Assembly (NCBI GenBank): GCA_009777775.1
Contig: WRLE01000001.1
Location: forward strand, 124,001-188,000
Direction: 5' to 3'
Length of the DNA stretch: 64,000 bases
DNA from: Oscillospiraceae bacterium
Lineage (GTDB): Bacteria > Bacillota > Clostridia > Oscillospirales > Oscillospiraceae
Made by a program: the position numbers and the translations under genes. The notes under the pieces were generated by a model. The model saw only the letters and a program-made list of their open reading frames with translations, ran no database searches and was not told the origin of the DNA. Of this stretch, positions 35,213 to 44,658 are shown piece by piece (positions within the stretch are counted from its first letter, which is position 1; every line of letters begins with the position of its first letter).

Positions 35213-35512
35213 TAAGCTACTCCTCCAAGCCATCGCATCATATCATTAAGCGTAGCGCAATGCAATAGCGATAAGGTGCAGAGAGTGTTTAAATATTTTA
35301 CTAAATGTGTTGTGTAAGCCAATTTAATTAACAAAAAAATAAAACTTTTGCGCATTTAATTACCACATCTTACCGATGCGATGGGGGAGTACTAGAAAAA
35401 AGCTCATATTGATGATTCAGCAATTTGCAGATTTTTACGATAAATAGTATGTAAAGACATTGGTTTATAATACAAGGGTATTTATATCTCAGGCTCATTA
35501 ACGAGGTTAAAC
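35213..35512. other. Divergent intergenic region
   Basis: 300 bases between two divergent genes. TATAAT at 35466-35471 may be the minus-10 box of the rightward gene but has no good minus-35. No other feature seen. Confidence 0.45.
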
Positions 35513-37861
35513 ATGGAATATATTCAATATGAAAAAGACGCTGTTATATGTAATGAAGGAGATCCGATTTCCAATTTATTGTTTATTACAAACGGAAGTG
35601 CTATCGCATCTATAGACAAACGAACCTTCCCCTTTGAGCAGGGTGATATGCTAGGAATTTGCGATTTGTCCATTGGGATATATAACGCAACCTATACAGC
35701 TACCTCCGATGTGACCATAGCTGCATATCCCTATAAAAACATGAGTGCACTGGAAACACTCTTCCGTGATAAATCCGGTGTCGCTTATTTAATGGTGAGT
35801 TCCATGTGTAGAAGGATACTCAGTCTTTTGCAATACAAGATTCTACTAAAAAATGAAGCGGATAAGGCATATGAATCGCTCAAAGAAATATATGGTCATT
35901 ACGAGGAGTTTTGCACCCAATATGCCTTCACTATAAAAAAGTTAGAAGGAGCATTGGAGGCGAAACCATTTACAGGGCTTGATTTAATTGACGATTGGGT
36001 ATACACATATTATCTTGAAATTAAAAATCACGATCAATCTACACATAGAGACTTTTTCAGCAATAAACCAGGCATTGCTATGGGCTTTATAAGAAAAGCA
36101 GCCGAAGATGCAGATAATGCTATTAATTCCTGCAAAGATTATGAAAAATATCTAGATGGCATAACTGAGGTGTTTTTAAACAATGATGGACATGATTTGT
36201 TTGGAATTGTATCTGAATTGCATATTGAGGCTATAGATATCAGAGGAGCTGATACGATAATTAAACCTCTAGTAAATAGATTGACAAAGCTAATGGAGAG
36301 CATGACATTTATTGATATCCAATACTATCATCTCAGGGAAGAAGGATACAAACAGAATCTTCTGCTCAAACAATCTACACTTGCAAAATTATCCGCGGGT
36401 TTGCAAGGAAACGTCGAACCAGCAGTAGAGTCGGGTTCGGATGCGGATACTCTCGGAGATGCAGTTGTTGGTTCCAGTATAAACCGCAACTTGCTTGATT
36501 CTCTAAATGTTATACTTGATTACTCAGAGTGTACCACTGAGCTTTGCAGCACATTCGCTCGTGATATTCGCAAGTATGAACTAATATCTGACAAGGGGAG
36601 TGCTGATGATGATGTATACGCTCTACGCAAGCAATTGACATCAGCATTTTACGAAATATACCAAAGAGTATTCGAAAAAAGTCTAGGCGAGCCCACTGTG
36701 CCTACGATAATCAAAATGTTTCTCAACTTTGGTTATGTTGATGCGGCTCTTGCTGGACCCGAAAATGCAGACTTTTTATATTCAATAGCTGATTCGCTCA
36801 AAGGAAATCCGGAAAAGGGAATATATACCATCAGTGAGTGGCTCACTGCAGTATATAATGGTGATAAAGATCCGTGCAGAAGTGAACTCGATGTGGATTA
36901 TCCCACATATGTGAAAGGGTTAAAAACTTCAGATAATTTAAGCGACACGGAAGTTAATAGGTTATTGGTGGATTCACAAGGGAAGCTGCGCTTCGAACTG
37001 GAAAATGTTTTTCCTGTTACCAATAGGGTGACGTTTGGGTCTGTTTCGACATTTTGCCCAGTGTTTTCCGGTCACAATGTCATAAGACCACTTGATGTCA
37101 CTATGCTAACTGCATCGGCTGTAGAAAACACTATTAATGATATAAGAAATATAGATTTTTCCGCATATTATCGTCCAATGATGTTTGAATACCCTGAATT
37201 AGGTGCTTCACCATCAACGACAAAAGAGACTCTTCATGTTGAGGTTTTACCAGATATAATCCTCATGCCCAATGTGGGTACCCGTGGAATCATGTGGCAG
37301 GATATAGAAGGCAGGAGACGAAATACTCCATCACGAATGTTTGTGCCAATGTTTTTGCAAAACGATGTTAAGGCATTATTTATAAAACTCACCAGCGAGT
37401 TTCGTTGGGAATTATGTAAACGAATACAAGGTGCCAGATGGAACGATTTGACTGATCCTTCGATTACCAGTGAGTTTTGCGATTATCTACAATTTTATAA
37501 AAGCAACCGCGACTTATCAGCTGAAGCGAAAGAAAATATAAAAAGTGTGCTTGTTCGAGCGCGTAACAATTATAAAAGCGTGTTTTCTACATATTATTCA
37601 GATTGGATAAATTATGAATCTAATGGTATATCACGCCTAAATAAGCAAGTTCGGAAAATGCTTTTCACATATTGTCCATTCCCAGCGGAAATTCGTGAAA
37701 AACTCAAAAGCAATCCCCAATACTTAAATTTGTCGAACCGTTATACATCAAATCAAAAAAAGCGCGAAAAACAATTGACATATATAATGCAAAAGTTCAC
37801 ATCGACAGGTAAACAAGTCCCACAGGAATTGTTTGATGAACAGGAATATATAGCAAAGTAA
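35513..37861 (+). CDS. Large protein with N-terminal cyclic-nucleotide-binding-like domain, function unknown
   Basis: 782 aa. The first 110 residues look like a Crp/cNMP-binding beta-roll (IQYEKDAVICNEGDPISNLL, ITNGSAIAS, FEQGDMLGI) but without the classical phosphate-binding cassette. The remaining roughly 670 residues are mostly helical, with no membrane helices, no HTH at the C-terminus and no nucleotide-binding motif I can recognise; a basic C-terminus (RYTSNQKKREKQL) ends it. It is a single-gene unit with its own terminator. A ligand-responsive regulator or scaffold is possible, but nothing in the sequence fixes a function. Confidence 0.75.
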   Translation: MEYIQYEKDAVICNEGDPISNLLFITNGSAIASIDKRTFPFEQGDMLGICDLSIGIYNATYTATSDVTIAAYPYKNMSALETLFRDKSGVAYLMVSSMCRRILSLLQYKILLKNEADKAYESLKEIYGHYEEFCTQYAFTIKKLEGALEAKPFTGLDLIDDWVYTYYLEIKNHDQSTHRDFFSNKPGIAMGFIRKAAEDADNAINSCKDYEKYLDGITEVFLNNDGHDLFGIVSELHIEAIDIRGADTIIKPLVNRLTKLMESMTFIDIQYYHLREEGYKQNLLLKQSTLAKLSAGLQGNVEPAVESGSDADTLGDAVVGSSINRNLLDSLNVILDYSECTTELCSTFARDIRKYELISDKGSADDDVYALRKQLTSAFYEIYQRVFEKSLGEPTVPTIIKMFLNFGYVDAALAGPENADFLYSIADSLKGNPEKGIYTISEWLTAVYNGDKDPCRSELDVDYPTYVKGLKTSDNLSDTEVNRLLVDSQGKLRFELENVFPVTNRVTFGSVSTFCPVFSGHNVIRPLDVTMLTASAVENTINDIRNIDFSAYYRPMMFEYPELGASPSTTKETLHVEVLPDIILMPNVGTRGIMWQDIEGRRRNTPSRMFVPMFLQNDVKALFIKLTSEFRWELCKRIQGARWNDLTDPSITSEFCDYLQFYKSNRDLSAEAKENIKSVLVRARNNYKSVFSTYYSDWINYESNGISRLNKQVRKMLFTYCPFPAEIREKLKSNPQYLNLSNRYTSNQKKREKQLTYIMQKFTSTGKQVPQELFDEQEYIAK

Positions 37862-37929
37862 ATGTTTTATAAGGTATAGAGCGGTTCAACGGATTTATGT
37901 ATTATGAACCTATATAATTTTACTATTGA

Positions 37930-37969
37930 AACGAGCAAAACATCCATATGGATGCTCTGCTCGTTTTTT
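37930..37969 (+). terminator. Terminator
   Basis: Stem AACGAGCA (37930-37937) with TGCTCGTT (37958-37965), an inner ATCC/GGAT stem, then a T-run. It lies about 70 bases after the preceding stop. Confidence 0.88.
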
Positions 37970-38009
37970 ATAAATCTGTTTATGTAGTGTTACAAGTCAA
38001 AGGAAAAAT

Positions 38010-38105
38010 CCAGTGTCATTTATAAGGGAGCTTGCGACCGTAGAATCTCATAGTCAGCATTTTTGATAAATAAGATCTTTCGCTGTCGCTCAAGATGACA
38101 TGGGT
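38010..38105. repeat. Family-B MITE-like repeat, copy 3 (inverted)
   Basis: Bounded by CCAGTGTCATT and AGATGACATGG. Its reverse complement aligns with copy 1 through GCGACAGCGAAAGATCT, a middle GCTGACTAT and the final AAATGACACTGGAT. Confidence 0.8.
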
Positions 38106-38240
38106 TGTGCCTTGCAAATACCTCATGACCAGTAACTTTAAAAAGTAATTCCCATTGTTACTAAAATTGTTTCTTGATTATGCATTAAGTCATATGATAT
38201 TATAATTTTAATAAAAATAACAAATAAAGGAGAACTTGAA

Positions 38241-38798
38241 ATGAAAGTTTACGAAAAAGCGGGTCCCGACAACACCGACGATGCTTGTCGTATTGCCATC
38301 GAGCGTGCGATGCTAATGGGAGCTTCAATTGTATCAGCGACTACCCAAGGTGATGCTGGAGTCAGGCTTTGCGATATAGCAAAAGAAATGGCTTATCAAG
38401 GGCAGATTGTAATTGTCACCCATGCATATGGTTCGAGGGAACCAGGTACGAATGCACTTAAAGAAGAACACAGAGAAGCTATCAAAGGTCATGGTGCAAC
38501 TATAGTCACTGCTACCCATGCATTATCAGGAGTCGAGCGTGGAATTAGTTCTCGTCATCAAGGAGCCTACCCAGCGGAAATTATAGCACATTCGCTGCGG
38601 ATGCTTTCTGCTGGAATAAAAGTCGTTGTTGAAATCAGCTGTATGGCACTTGATGCCGGAGCCATCGAATTTGGAAAAGAAATCGTATGTCTTGGTGGAA
38701 CTGGAAGAGGTCTAGATACAGCGGTTATTATGACCCCAGCCCATGCAAACAAAATATTCGAAACTAGAATCCACGAGATACTATGTAAGCCTTATTGA
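38241..38798 (+). CDS. Stand-alone pyruvate kinase C-terminal-like (alpha/beta) domain protein
   Basis: 185 aa, matching the family of free-standing domains related to the C-terminal allosteric domain of pyruvate kinase (MGASIVSATTQGDAGVRLCD, IVIVTHAYGSREPG, ISCMALDAGAIEFGKEIVCL, GTGRGLDTAVIMTPAHA). No catalytic pyruvate kinase domain is present. Function is not established; a sugar-phosphate or nucleotide-binding role is possible. ATG follows AAGGAG. It is transcribed alone. Confidence 0.82.
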   Translation: MKVYEKAGPDNTDDACRIAIERAMLMGASIVSATTQGDAGVRLCDIAKEMAYQGQIVIVTHAYGSREPGTNALKEEHREAIKGHGATIVTATHALSGVERGISSRHQGAYPAEIIAHSLRMLSAGIKVVVEISCMALDAGAIEFGKEIVCLGGTGRGLDTAVIMTPAHANKIFETRIHEILCKPY

Positions 38799-38958
38799 TT
38801 ATTTGACATGAAACCTTATTATTGGCTTCTCTTTCACAAACAAACCCACTACATTGAACAAAATCTTTATTTTGTTTAATGAATCGTGAAAATATCGTGA
38901 GCACAAGTTCCTAATTGATATGGACAAACCTTTCGATATTAGCTATAATACTATACAA

Positions 38959-39029
38959 AGCGTCCTCCCTTTGTGTGCGGTAACTCCTGTTTTCGGGTTA
39001 ATCCACGATTTACAAAATGTGAGGACGCT
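38959..39029. other. Structured element upstream of the tyrosine recombinase
   Basis: A perfect 9-bp outer stem (AGCGTCCTC 38959-38967, GAGGACGCT 39021-39029) encloses further nested pairings: TTTGT/ACAAA, GTG/CAC, TAAC/GTTA and CCTG/CGG. It would form a continuous rod-like hairpin of about 71 nt ending about 90 bases before the recombinase start. No T-run, so not a terminator. It may be a leader RNA, a small RNA or a DNA recombination site; I could not match it to a known riboswitch. Confidence 0.5.
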
Positions 39030-39120
39030 ATTTGTTGATTGAATGTAAAATTTTGTGACTGATACATTTCGATGATAAAGTATTGGTTTTATTAATTACA
39101 TTGTATAAGGAGCAAAACCC

Positions 39121-40125
39121 ATGGACTACAGGACTGAGTCTCCAGAAATCTTACGTGAGTTTCTTTTTTACCACGAAACTATCAAAGGACACTCGAAGCG
39201 CACCATCGACGAGTATTTCCTCGATTTACGTACTTTCCTTCGTTATATGAAGCAACATAAAAACTATGCACCGCAAAACATCGAATTTGACGAGATTTCC
39301 ATTATGGATGTGGACATAGAACTTGTTAAATCGGTCACATTATCTGATGTTTATGAATACTTGGCATTCTTATCCAGGGACAGACCCATTCGCAAAAACA
39401 GTAAAAACACAGAATATGGGTTGAGCGCAAACACAAGAGCGAGAAAAATAGCGGTAATACGGTCTTTCTATAAGTATCTAACACTAAGGTCAAACACATC
39501 AAATAGGCTTGAAGAAAACCCTATTTCAGACCTTGACTCCCCGAAATTGCGTAAAGCTCTCCCCCGCTTCCTTAGTCTTGAAGAGAGTGTTAAGCTATTA
39601 GATGGTGTGGATGGAATGTACAAAGAGCGAGATTATTGCATATTAACGATATTTCTCAATTGTGGATTGCGAATATCTGAGCTGGCTGGGCTAGATTTGA
39701 CTGATCTTAGAGCTGACTCAATCAGGGTTTTGGGCAAAGGCGATAAAGAACGCATTGTATTCATAAACGATGCTTGTGCAGATGCTATTAATGATTATTT
39801 GTTCATTCGTAAAGACATCGCAGCCATAGACACAAAGGCTCTTTTCCTCTCCAGTCGTCGAACAAGAATCAGTACATCAACAATACATAGCTTGGTGAAA
39901 AAGCACCTTCAAGCGGCGGGGCTAGACAGCACTCAGTATTCCTCGCACAAGCTTCGTCACACTGCGGCAACACTACTGCTGAAAAACGGTGTTGATGTCA
40001 GGACGCTTCAAGAACTGCTGGGACACGAACACCTGAACACCACACAGATTTACACCCATATAGAAAACAGCAGCCTCCGTGACGCAGCGATGCGCTCCCC
40101 CCTCTCAGATCACAAAAAGAGTTAA
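39121..40125 (+). CDS. Tyrosine recombinase, XerC/XerD-like
   Basis: 334 aa. An N-terminal SAM-like core-binding domain (KGHSKRTIDEYFLDLRTFLRY) is followed by the catalytic domain with Arg in CGLRISELAGL, Lys in LGKGDKERI, HKLRH, GHEHLNTTQIYTHI and the Tyr in the last motif: all six catalytic positions are present. Xer proteins resolve chromosome dimers; phage and element integrases share the fold. Its position at the junction between the accessory genes and a defence-like cluster fits either. ATG follows AAGGAG with nine bases spacing. Confidence 0.92.
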   Translation: MDYRTESPEILREFLFYHETIKGHSKRTIDEYFLDLRTFLRYMKQHKNYAPQNIEFDEISIMDVDIELVKSVTLSDVYEYLAFLSRDRPIRKNSKNTEYGLSANTRARKIAVIRSFYKYLTLRSNTSNRLEENPISDLDSPKLRKALPRFLSLEESVKLLDGVDGMYKERDYCILTIFLNCGLRISELAGLDLTDLRADSIRVLGKGDKERIVFINDACADAINDYLFIRKDIAAIDTKALFLSSRRTRISTSTIHSLVKKHLQAAGLDSTQYSSHKLRHTAATLLLKNGVDVRTLQELLGHEHLNTTQIYTHIENSSLRDAAMRSPLSDHKKS

Positions 40126-40195
40126 TTATATCAGTTCTGTATAGTCACTTACTTAGTCGCTAATCTGTACGATGTGCGCAATTCCATCAAGCATG

Positions 40196-40903
40196 TCAAA
40201 TATTAGATCGAGTAATAGACAGCTTTTCTAGCCAGCCTTTTTCGTATTTAAGCGAGATATATCCCACTGTTGAAATAACAAACGCTCCAGCTGCATCAAC
40301 GATAAGGTCTTTCATTGTGTCGAGAAGTGCAGCTTTTCCAATCAGGACTTCACCGGTCATAAGTGCGTATCTTTGCATATTTGTGTCTAAATAGAAGTCC
40401 ATTGAAAACTCGTAAATTTCCCAAATGGCTCCAAGAGAAAGGGCGAAGCAAAATGAAAATAATGCTACGAATACGGGACTCAAAGACAATGGGATAGAAT
40501 CGGAATTATTCAACAAGCTGATTATAGAAAAGCCTATTGCTGCCAATGCTGCTCCGCTAAACGTATGAAGTATTGTATCCCAATGGGGTATCCTGATGTA
40601 AAAAGTCCTCACTTCACCCAGGTATATAGCGCAATATAAAAACAGCGCATAAGCACCCATCATAATCGATGGTATATCTAGCCCTCTCCTATGCTTTAAA
40701 CGCAATGGAATCATCAGTGCTACAACCCCGATTATGCACCAAGCAAGTAGCCATATATAGTCTCTCTTTATTCTTATTTCAGAATCAGTTGCCACCGCTT
40801 CTGTAGGTGCTTGAATAAGCCTGACCAATGCAAATATGATAGTAAAAACGAAAGTGAAAAAAATATATCGAATTAGTCTTCTTTCGGAAAATAGTTTTTT
40901 CAT
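40196..40903 (-). CDS. DUF2238/YjdF-like integral membrane protein
   Basis: 235 aa with six predicted helices. Conserved family motifs are HWDTILHTFSGAALAAIGF, LGAIWEIYEFSMD and DTMKDLIVDAAGA, whose His, Glu and Asp residues are on the membrane face. Function is unknown. It ends 70 bases after the converging recombinase gene with no clear terminator between them. Its start is 16 bases from the end of the RHH-Fic gene, so it may be read from that transcript. Confidence 0.82.
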   Translation of the reverse strand: MKKLFSERRLIRYIFFTFVFTIIFALVRLIQAPTEAVATDSEIRIKRDYIWLLAWCIIGVVALMIPLRLKHRRGLDIPSIMMGAYALFLYCAIYLGEVRTFYIRIPHWDTILHTFSGAALAAIGFSIISLLNNSDSIPLSLSPVFVALFSFCFALSLGAIWEIYEFSMDFYLDTNMQRYALMTGEVLIGKAALLDTMKDLIVDAAGAFVISTVGYISLKYEKGWLEKLSITRSNI

Positions 40904-40933
40904 TATATAATCACCCCAATTATATACTTTAAG

Positions 40934-41896
40934 TCAGCTTGCTGAGAAGTCTGCTCCATCAATGCAATTATCGTAAACAAATTGTTTGATCTTACCCATA
41001 TCACCCAACTCATAAAACTCGATAAGCAAAGTGAAAAACTCGCTTTGCTTGTTTATTGGAATCGAAATAATCCCAAGCCCGTTCGATATCATCACATGGT
41101 TCGCAGCAAGCATCGCAGTACGTTTATTTCCATCTACGAAAAGCTGACGGCGCATTAAGTGCAGCATCAGGGTGATTGCTCTGTCTGTTGGGTTTGACAT
41201 ACCAGAGATTTGCAAAAGTTCCTCCTTTACCATCGATTCCGAGGGGATATCGGGCTTCCATTCAGTGCCACCGATGGTGACTGGGATACTGCGTAGATAC
41301 CCAGCACCATAAATCAGGTTTCCGCTGCCGACTTCCTGGTTGATTTTGCAAATAAACTGGTAATTGGTTTCATAATCCAGCGTATCTAATATGAATCTCC
41401 AGGCGTGTTTGAGATTGTTGATTGCCAATATTTCGTCCACGCTGACTCCAGAAACAACCAGACCATTGTAAATGGCATCTGTGTCCGGATATGTCACCGC
41501 CAAACCTTCAAGTTTGGCGCTTTTCCATATGTAGTCTACAATATTCCGCTTGGCTAGAAAGACATTCTGTGGGACTGTCATGTTGAATTTATTTGTAATC
41601 ACGGGTACGCCACGACTCTCACCAACGTGGAGCTGGGGAGCCCTGTCGAAAAGTCCCGTAGAAGTATCTATGGGATTTTGGTATGTCACTTTCAGCGAAT
41701 TTTCGTTATCTCCTCCGGCAGATTCAGCATTTAGCTTACTCGCGCTCTCCCCTTTTGTATTATTGCTGTTCACCCATTCAACAAGCACCATTCGCACAAG
41801 TGATGCCTGGCTTATATATCTTTCCTGTGCTGCCTGTTTCAAGTCATCGTGGAGCTTACTGGGCAGCTTCATGTTGAGTATCTTTTCGTTTGACAT
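40934..41896 (-). CDS. RHH-Fic fusion protein (Fic-domain protein with ribbon-helix-helix N-terminus)
   Basis: 320 aa. Residues 1-45 (EKILNMKLPSKLHDDLKQAA, SQASLVRMVLVEWV) form a ribbon-helix-helix DNA-binding unit. A Fic domain follows: SAKLEG near residue 120 matches the [S/T]xxxE[G/N] inhibitory motif, and the active-site loop reads RQLFVDGNKRTAML. The usual HxFx[D/E]GN catalytic His is replaced by Gln, which would impair classical AMPylation. ATG 41896 follows GGTGGTGAT. The promoter is covered by an inverted repeat suited to autorepression by the RHH part. The gene sits beside a remnant type I restriction locus. Confidence 0.86.
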   Translation of the reverse strand: MSNEKILNMKLPSKLHDDLKQAAQERYISQASLVRMVLVEWVNSNNTKGESASKLNAESAGGDNENSLKVTYQNPIDTSTGLFDRAPQLHVGESRGVPVITNKFNMTVPQNVFLAKRNIVDYIWKSAKLEGLAVTYPDTDAIYNGLVVSGVSVDEILAINNLKHAWRFILDTLDYETNYQFICKINQEVGSGNLIYGAGYLRSIPVTIGGTEWKPDIPSESMVKEELLQISGMSNPTDRAITLMLHLMRRQLFVDGNKRTAMLAANHVMISNGLGIISIPINKQSEFFTLLIEFYELGDMGKIKQFVYDNCIDGADFSAS

Positions 41897-41912
41897 AATT
41901 AAATCACCACCA

Positions 41913-41948
41913 TACAACAATTATACTACAATAGTTGTTGTATGTCAA
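41913..41948 (-). promoter_or_regulatory. Consensus promoter with overlapping operator for the RHH-Fic gene
   Basis: Minus strand: TTGACA (41943-41948), 17-bp spacer, TATAAT (41920-41925): a perfect consensus. An 8-bp perfect inverted repeat (TACAACAA 41913-41920, TTGTTGTA 41935-41942) brackets the minus-10 box and part of the spacer, where a dimeric repressor would block polymerase. Confidence 0.85.
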
Positions 41949-41952
41949 GAAA

Positions 41953-42651
41953 TCACTCCATATAATCAAGTGCTTCTTTATTTAGAGTGTCTTTCACTTC
42001 ACTCCACATTGGCATAAACTTGTCCATCAGCGCTATGAAACCGTCGCCATGTTTTTTTTCAACCAAATGCGCCAGCTCGTGGAGAATAATGTATTCGAGG
42101 CATATAAGTGGCTTTTTTGCCAGCTGGAGATTTAGCCATATCTTACCTGTTTTGACATTGCATGACCCCCAACGAGTGGTCATGTATTTCGTTTGCCATC
42201 CTGTGCTATATAGTCCGGTTTTTTCCTCCCATTTTGGCAAGAGGCGTGCAATCTCCTCTTTCAAAATTCTTCTGTACCATTCTTTGACAAACTTTTCTCG
42301 CTGCTCCAGAGTACTCTCCGTTCGGACTGTAAGGATGGCTTTGTCGCCAGACAGCTCCATGGAGTTCTTTATTCCATAATCAACTTGCAAGAAATACTGC
42401 TTCCCCCACACATAAAGAGTCTCCCCTGTCACATATTCTCTCTTTGACAGGCGAGGCTGGTTTTCAAATGCGCTGATATGTTTCCTCAGCCAGCTCATCT
42501 TTGTCCGCACGAACCGCTCTATAGCATCGTCGCTCATATGCAGCGGCGCAGAGAGGCTGACTTCCCCATATGGCGGTTTTACATAGAGGTGCATATTTTT
42601 TATCTTCTTTTTGGTCACCGAAACGGAAATTCCGGATATATCCATTAACAC
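41953..42651 (-). CDS. YgjP/SprT-type metal-dependent protease (DUF45)
   Basis: 232 aa. Zinc-binding motif HELAH in YIILHELAHLVEKKHGDGF (about residues 190-208) with a third His downstream, plus RWGSCNVKTGKIWLNLQLA, typical of the family (YgjP-like, M48-related). Such genes are frequent at the 3' end of type I restriction operons, as here, directly after hsdR (GTG 42651 abuts its stop; ATG 42645 is also possible). GGGGGAA lies six bases before the GTG. It looks intact although the restriction genes are broken. Confidence 0.87.
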   Translation of the reverse strand: MLMDISGISVSVTKKKIKNMHLYVKPPYGEVSLSAPLHMSDDAIERFVRTKMSWLRKHISAFENQPRLSKREYVTGETLYVWGKQYFLQVDYGIKNSMELSGDKAILTVRTESTLEQREKFVKEWYRRILKEEIARLLPKWEEKTGLYSTGWQTKYMTTRWGSCNVKTGKIWLNLQLAKKPLICLEYIILHELAHLVEKKHGDGFIALMDKFMPMWSEVKDTLNKEALDYME

Positions 42652-43779
42652 TTAGTATTCCCCCTGCTCGACGATAATGCTGTAGATACGCTCGACTTCT
42701 GATTGAGCTTTTGCATCCGATGCGAATTTCACCAACAAAACAGCATACAAAGCCTGCTTGACTCTTCGTTCCTTGAACTCATTGTGCCTGAAATCGTCCT
42801 CGATGCTTTCTCTAACTGCTTTGTCAAGGGCAATAGCAAGGTCAGCGTCTTCGCCACAGTTATCATACAGTGCCCTTAACGCCCCGCTGTGCCTAATATT
42901 TTCAGGATAGTGGGGATTGTTTTCCGGATTTTGTGCGTTTTTTACAAGTTCAAGGTAATGCTCCAAAAGCAGTTCGTAAACAATTGCGCCTTCTCGCCTT
43001 TCTCTGACTAACTCATCCAGAATTTCTGACATTTTTTCGTAGTATTTAGGATTGATGAGGATCTTTTCCACAATGCTTCTTCGTATGTTGTTTTCTATTG
43101 CTTCGGCGGTAGCGGCCTTGCTTTCTCCGTCAAGGTTTTCAGCTTGGGCAATAACAAAATCCAGTAACGTAAAGTCATCGAATTTCCCTATGCTGCGGCT
43201 ATCATCGGCTTTGATGTAAGTGTCGATTAGCCACCGCATATCAGCTTCATATGCTTTCAAATCGATGAAGTCGCCGCTGGCGAGGGAAATCTCGTCTTTC
43301 ATATGGGTATAGAAGGATACTTTGTCATCAATAAAAATTTGCTGCGACTGGCTGTAACCAGCTGCATCCATCTCACCTTTTATGTCTGCATAACCGCGGA
43401 TAAGCCTATTTACAAGGCGATAGAATCTCTGCCTGATGCGAGTACAAAATTCATCATCGATACCTCCAATACCATCAATACCACAAAAATATATTCTATA
43501 TTCCTCTACTCCCTTTGGTGCAGGGACGCCATCGCATAGTTCATCTAACTCGTCTAGAGTGGCATCAAAGTATCTTCTGCCTTCACTAAGGCGGTCTTTG
43601 ACAAGTCCATTAACATCCTCATCGTCATATCCTGCAAAAGCATCAGATGTATATTTATTGACAGCACTCGATAATTCTTTAAATAATTCTTTGTAGTCTA
43701 CTATATATCCGAAGTCTTTATCTTCCCCATCTAATCGGTTGACTCTACATACAGCCTGGAAAAGCCCATGATCATGCAT
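42652..43779 (-). pseudogene. hsdR: HsdR C-terminal fragment (type I restriction endonuclease subunit)
   Basis: Residues correspond to the end of the helicase domain and the C-terminal helical region of HsdR (HGLFQAVCRVNRLDGEDKDF, GYIVDYKELF). Upstream the same frame continues as YTYLYIDKSM without a start, so this piece was once part of a longer gene. Together with the fragment at 43787-44656 it lacks the whole motor (Walker A, DEAD and most helicase motifs), several hundred residues, and the join is out of frame. It cannot act as a translocase. A product starting at the ATG (43779) is possible but unlikely to be functional. Confidence 0.88.
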
Positions 43780-43786
43780 GGATTTG

Positions 43787-44656
43787 TCAATATATAGATA
43801 CGTGTATTTTTGTTTGCGCTTTTTTTACTCCGAAATATTGATGGTGTCGGCTGACTTTCTTTGTGCCTAAGTCGAAGACGATAAAATTGTGAATTAAATC
43901 AAGAAAGCGTTGCTTTTGAAACATGCTGTAAAGCTGCCAATCGAGCTTATCTGGCAATTCTTTGCATTTTTCCAATATATTCAATGTAAGATTGTCAAGA
44001 GGCTGTGCAGTTGTATCTACTTTATCGTTTTTCCATTCCATAAAGTATTTCTCTTTAGTATCGATGACACCATACCGCAGCCCTTCGCTTGTGTTCCCCG
44101 CCATGACAAATTGAATAGTTGTGAAAAAAGGTTTGTTAAAATGCTCGCTCTGGTTGGATAGATTTTGCCTGATGCCCTGGGAAACAGATACTGTGGATTT
44201 TTTCAATTCTATAACAGCAATTGCGATGCCGTTGATGTAAATAACAAGGTCAGGACGCCTCTCACTTCCGATTTTTATTGTTACCTCCTCGGCAAAGGCA
44301 AAATCGTTATTTTGTGAATGCTCCCAATCAATGAAATAGACGGTCTTCTCCGATTCTCCAGGGTTTTCCTGTATTTTTACACCGTATTTCAATAAATCAT
44401 AGACGTTTTTATTAGCTCTATACAGCCCTTGAGATAGGTTGTTTGCAGTTGCAATTAGCTCGAAAATTGCTTTGTCAGTCAAATCACGGCTGTATCCGCG
44501 ACTTAATAGCCATGTTGTCAAGACATCGGGCATGATATTGGCATTGTGCTGTGAGCTTAAGTTTCCATAATATTCATAATCTAGGATATTTTTATCCTGG
44601 AACAGAGTAACAACATGGTTTTGTGTTACCCGTTCGGCTTCGTTAAGCTTCGCCAT
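43787..44656 (-). pseudogene. hsdR: HsdR N-terminal fragment
   Basis: 289 codons covering the N-terminal nuclease domain of HsdR: DFAFAEEVTI region, GSERRPDLVIYINGIAIAVI then ELKKS supply the PD-(D/E)XK residues. The frame follows the wild type as far as HHQYFGVKKAQTK and then reads five foreign residues before a stop; the other frame picks up with YTYLYIDK, so the deletion junction lies near 43803-43820. The start ATG follows GGAGGG and overlaps the Fic stop region, as in an intact operon. Nuclease domain without motor. Confidence 0.88.
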
Positions 44657-44658
44657 TT

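Noticed and set aside
39121-40125. Integrase marking a prophage or integrative element
   Set aside because: No phage structural, relaxase or replication genes, and no flanking direct repeats or tRNA were seen; XerC/D-like is the safer call.
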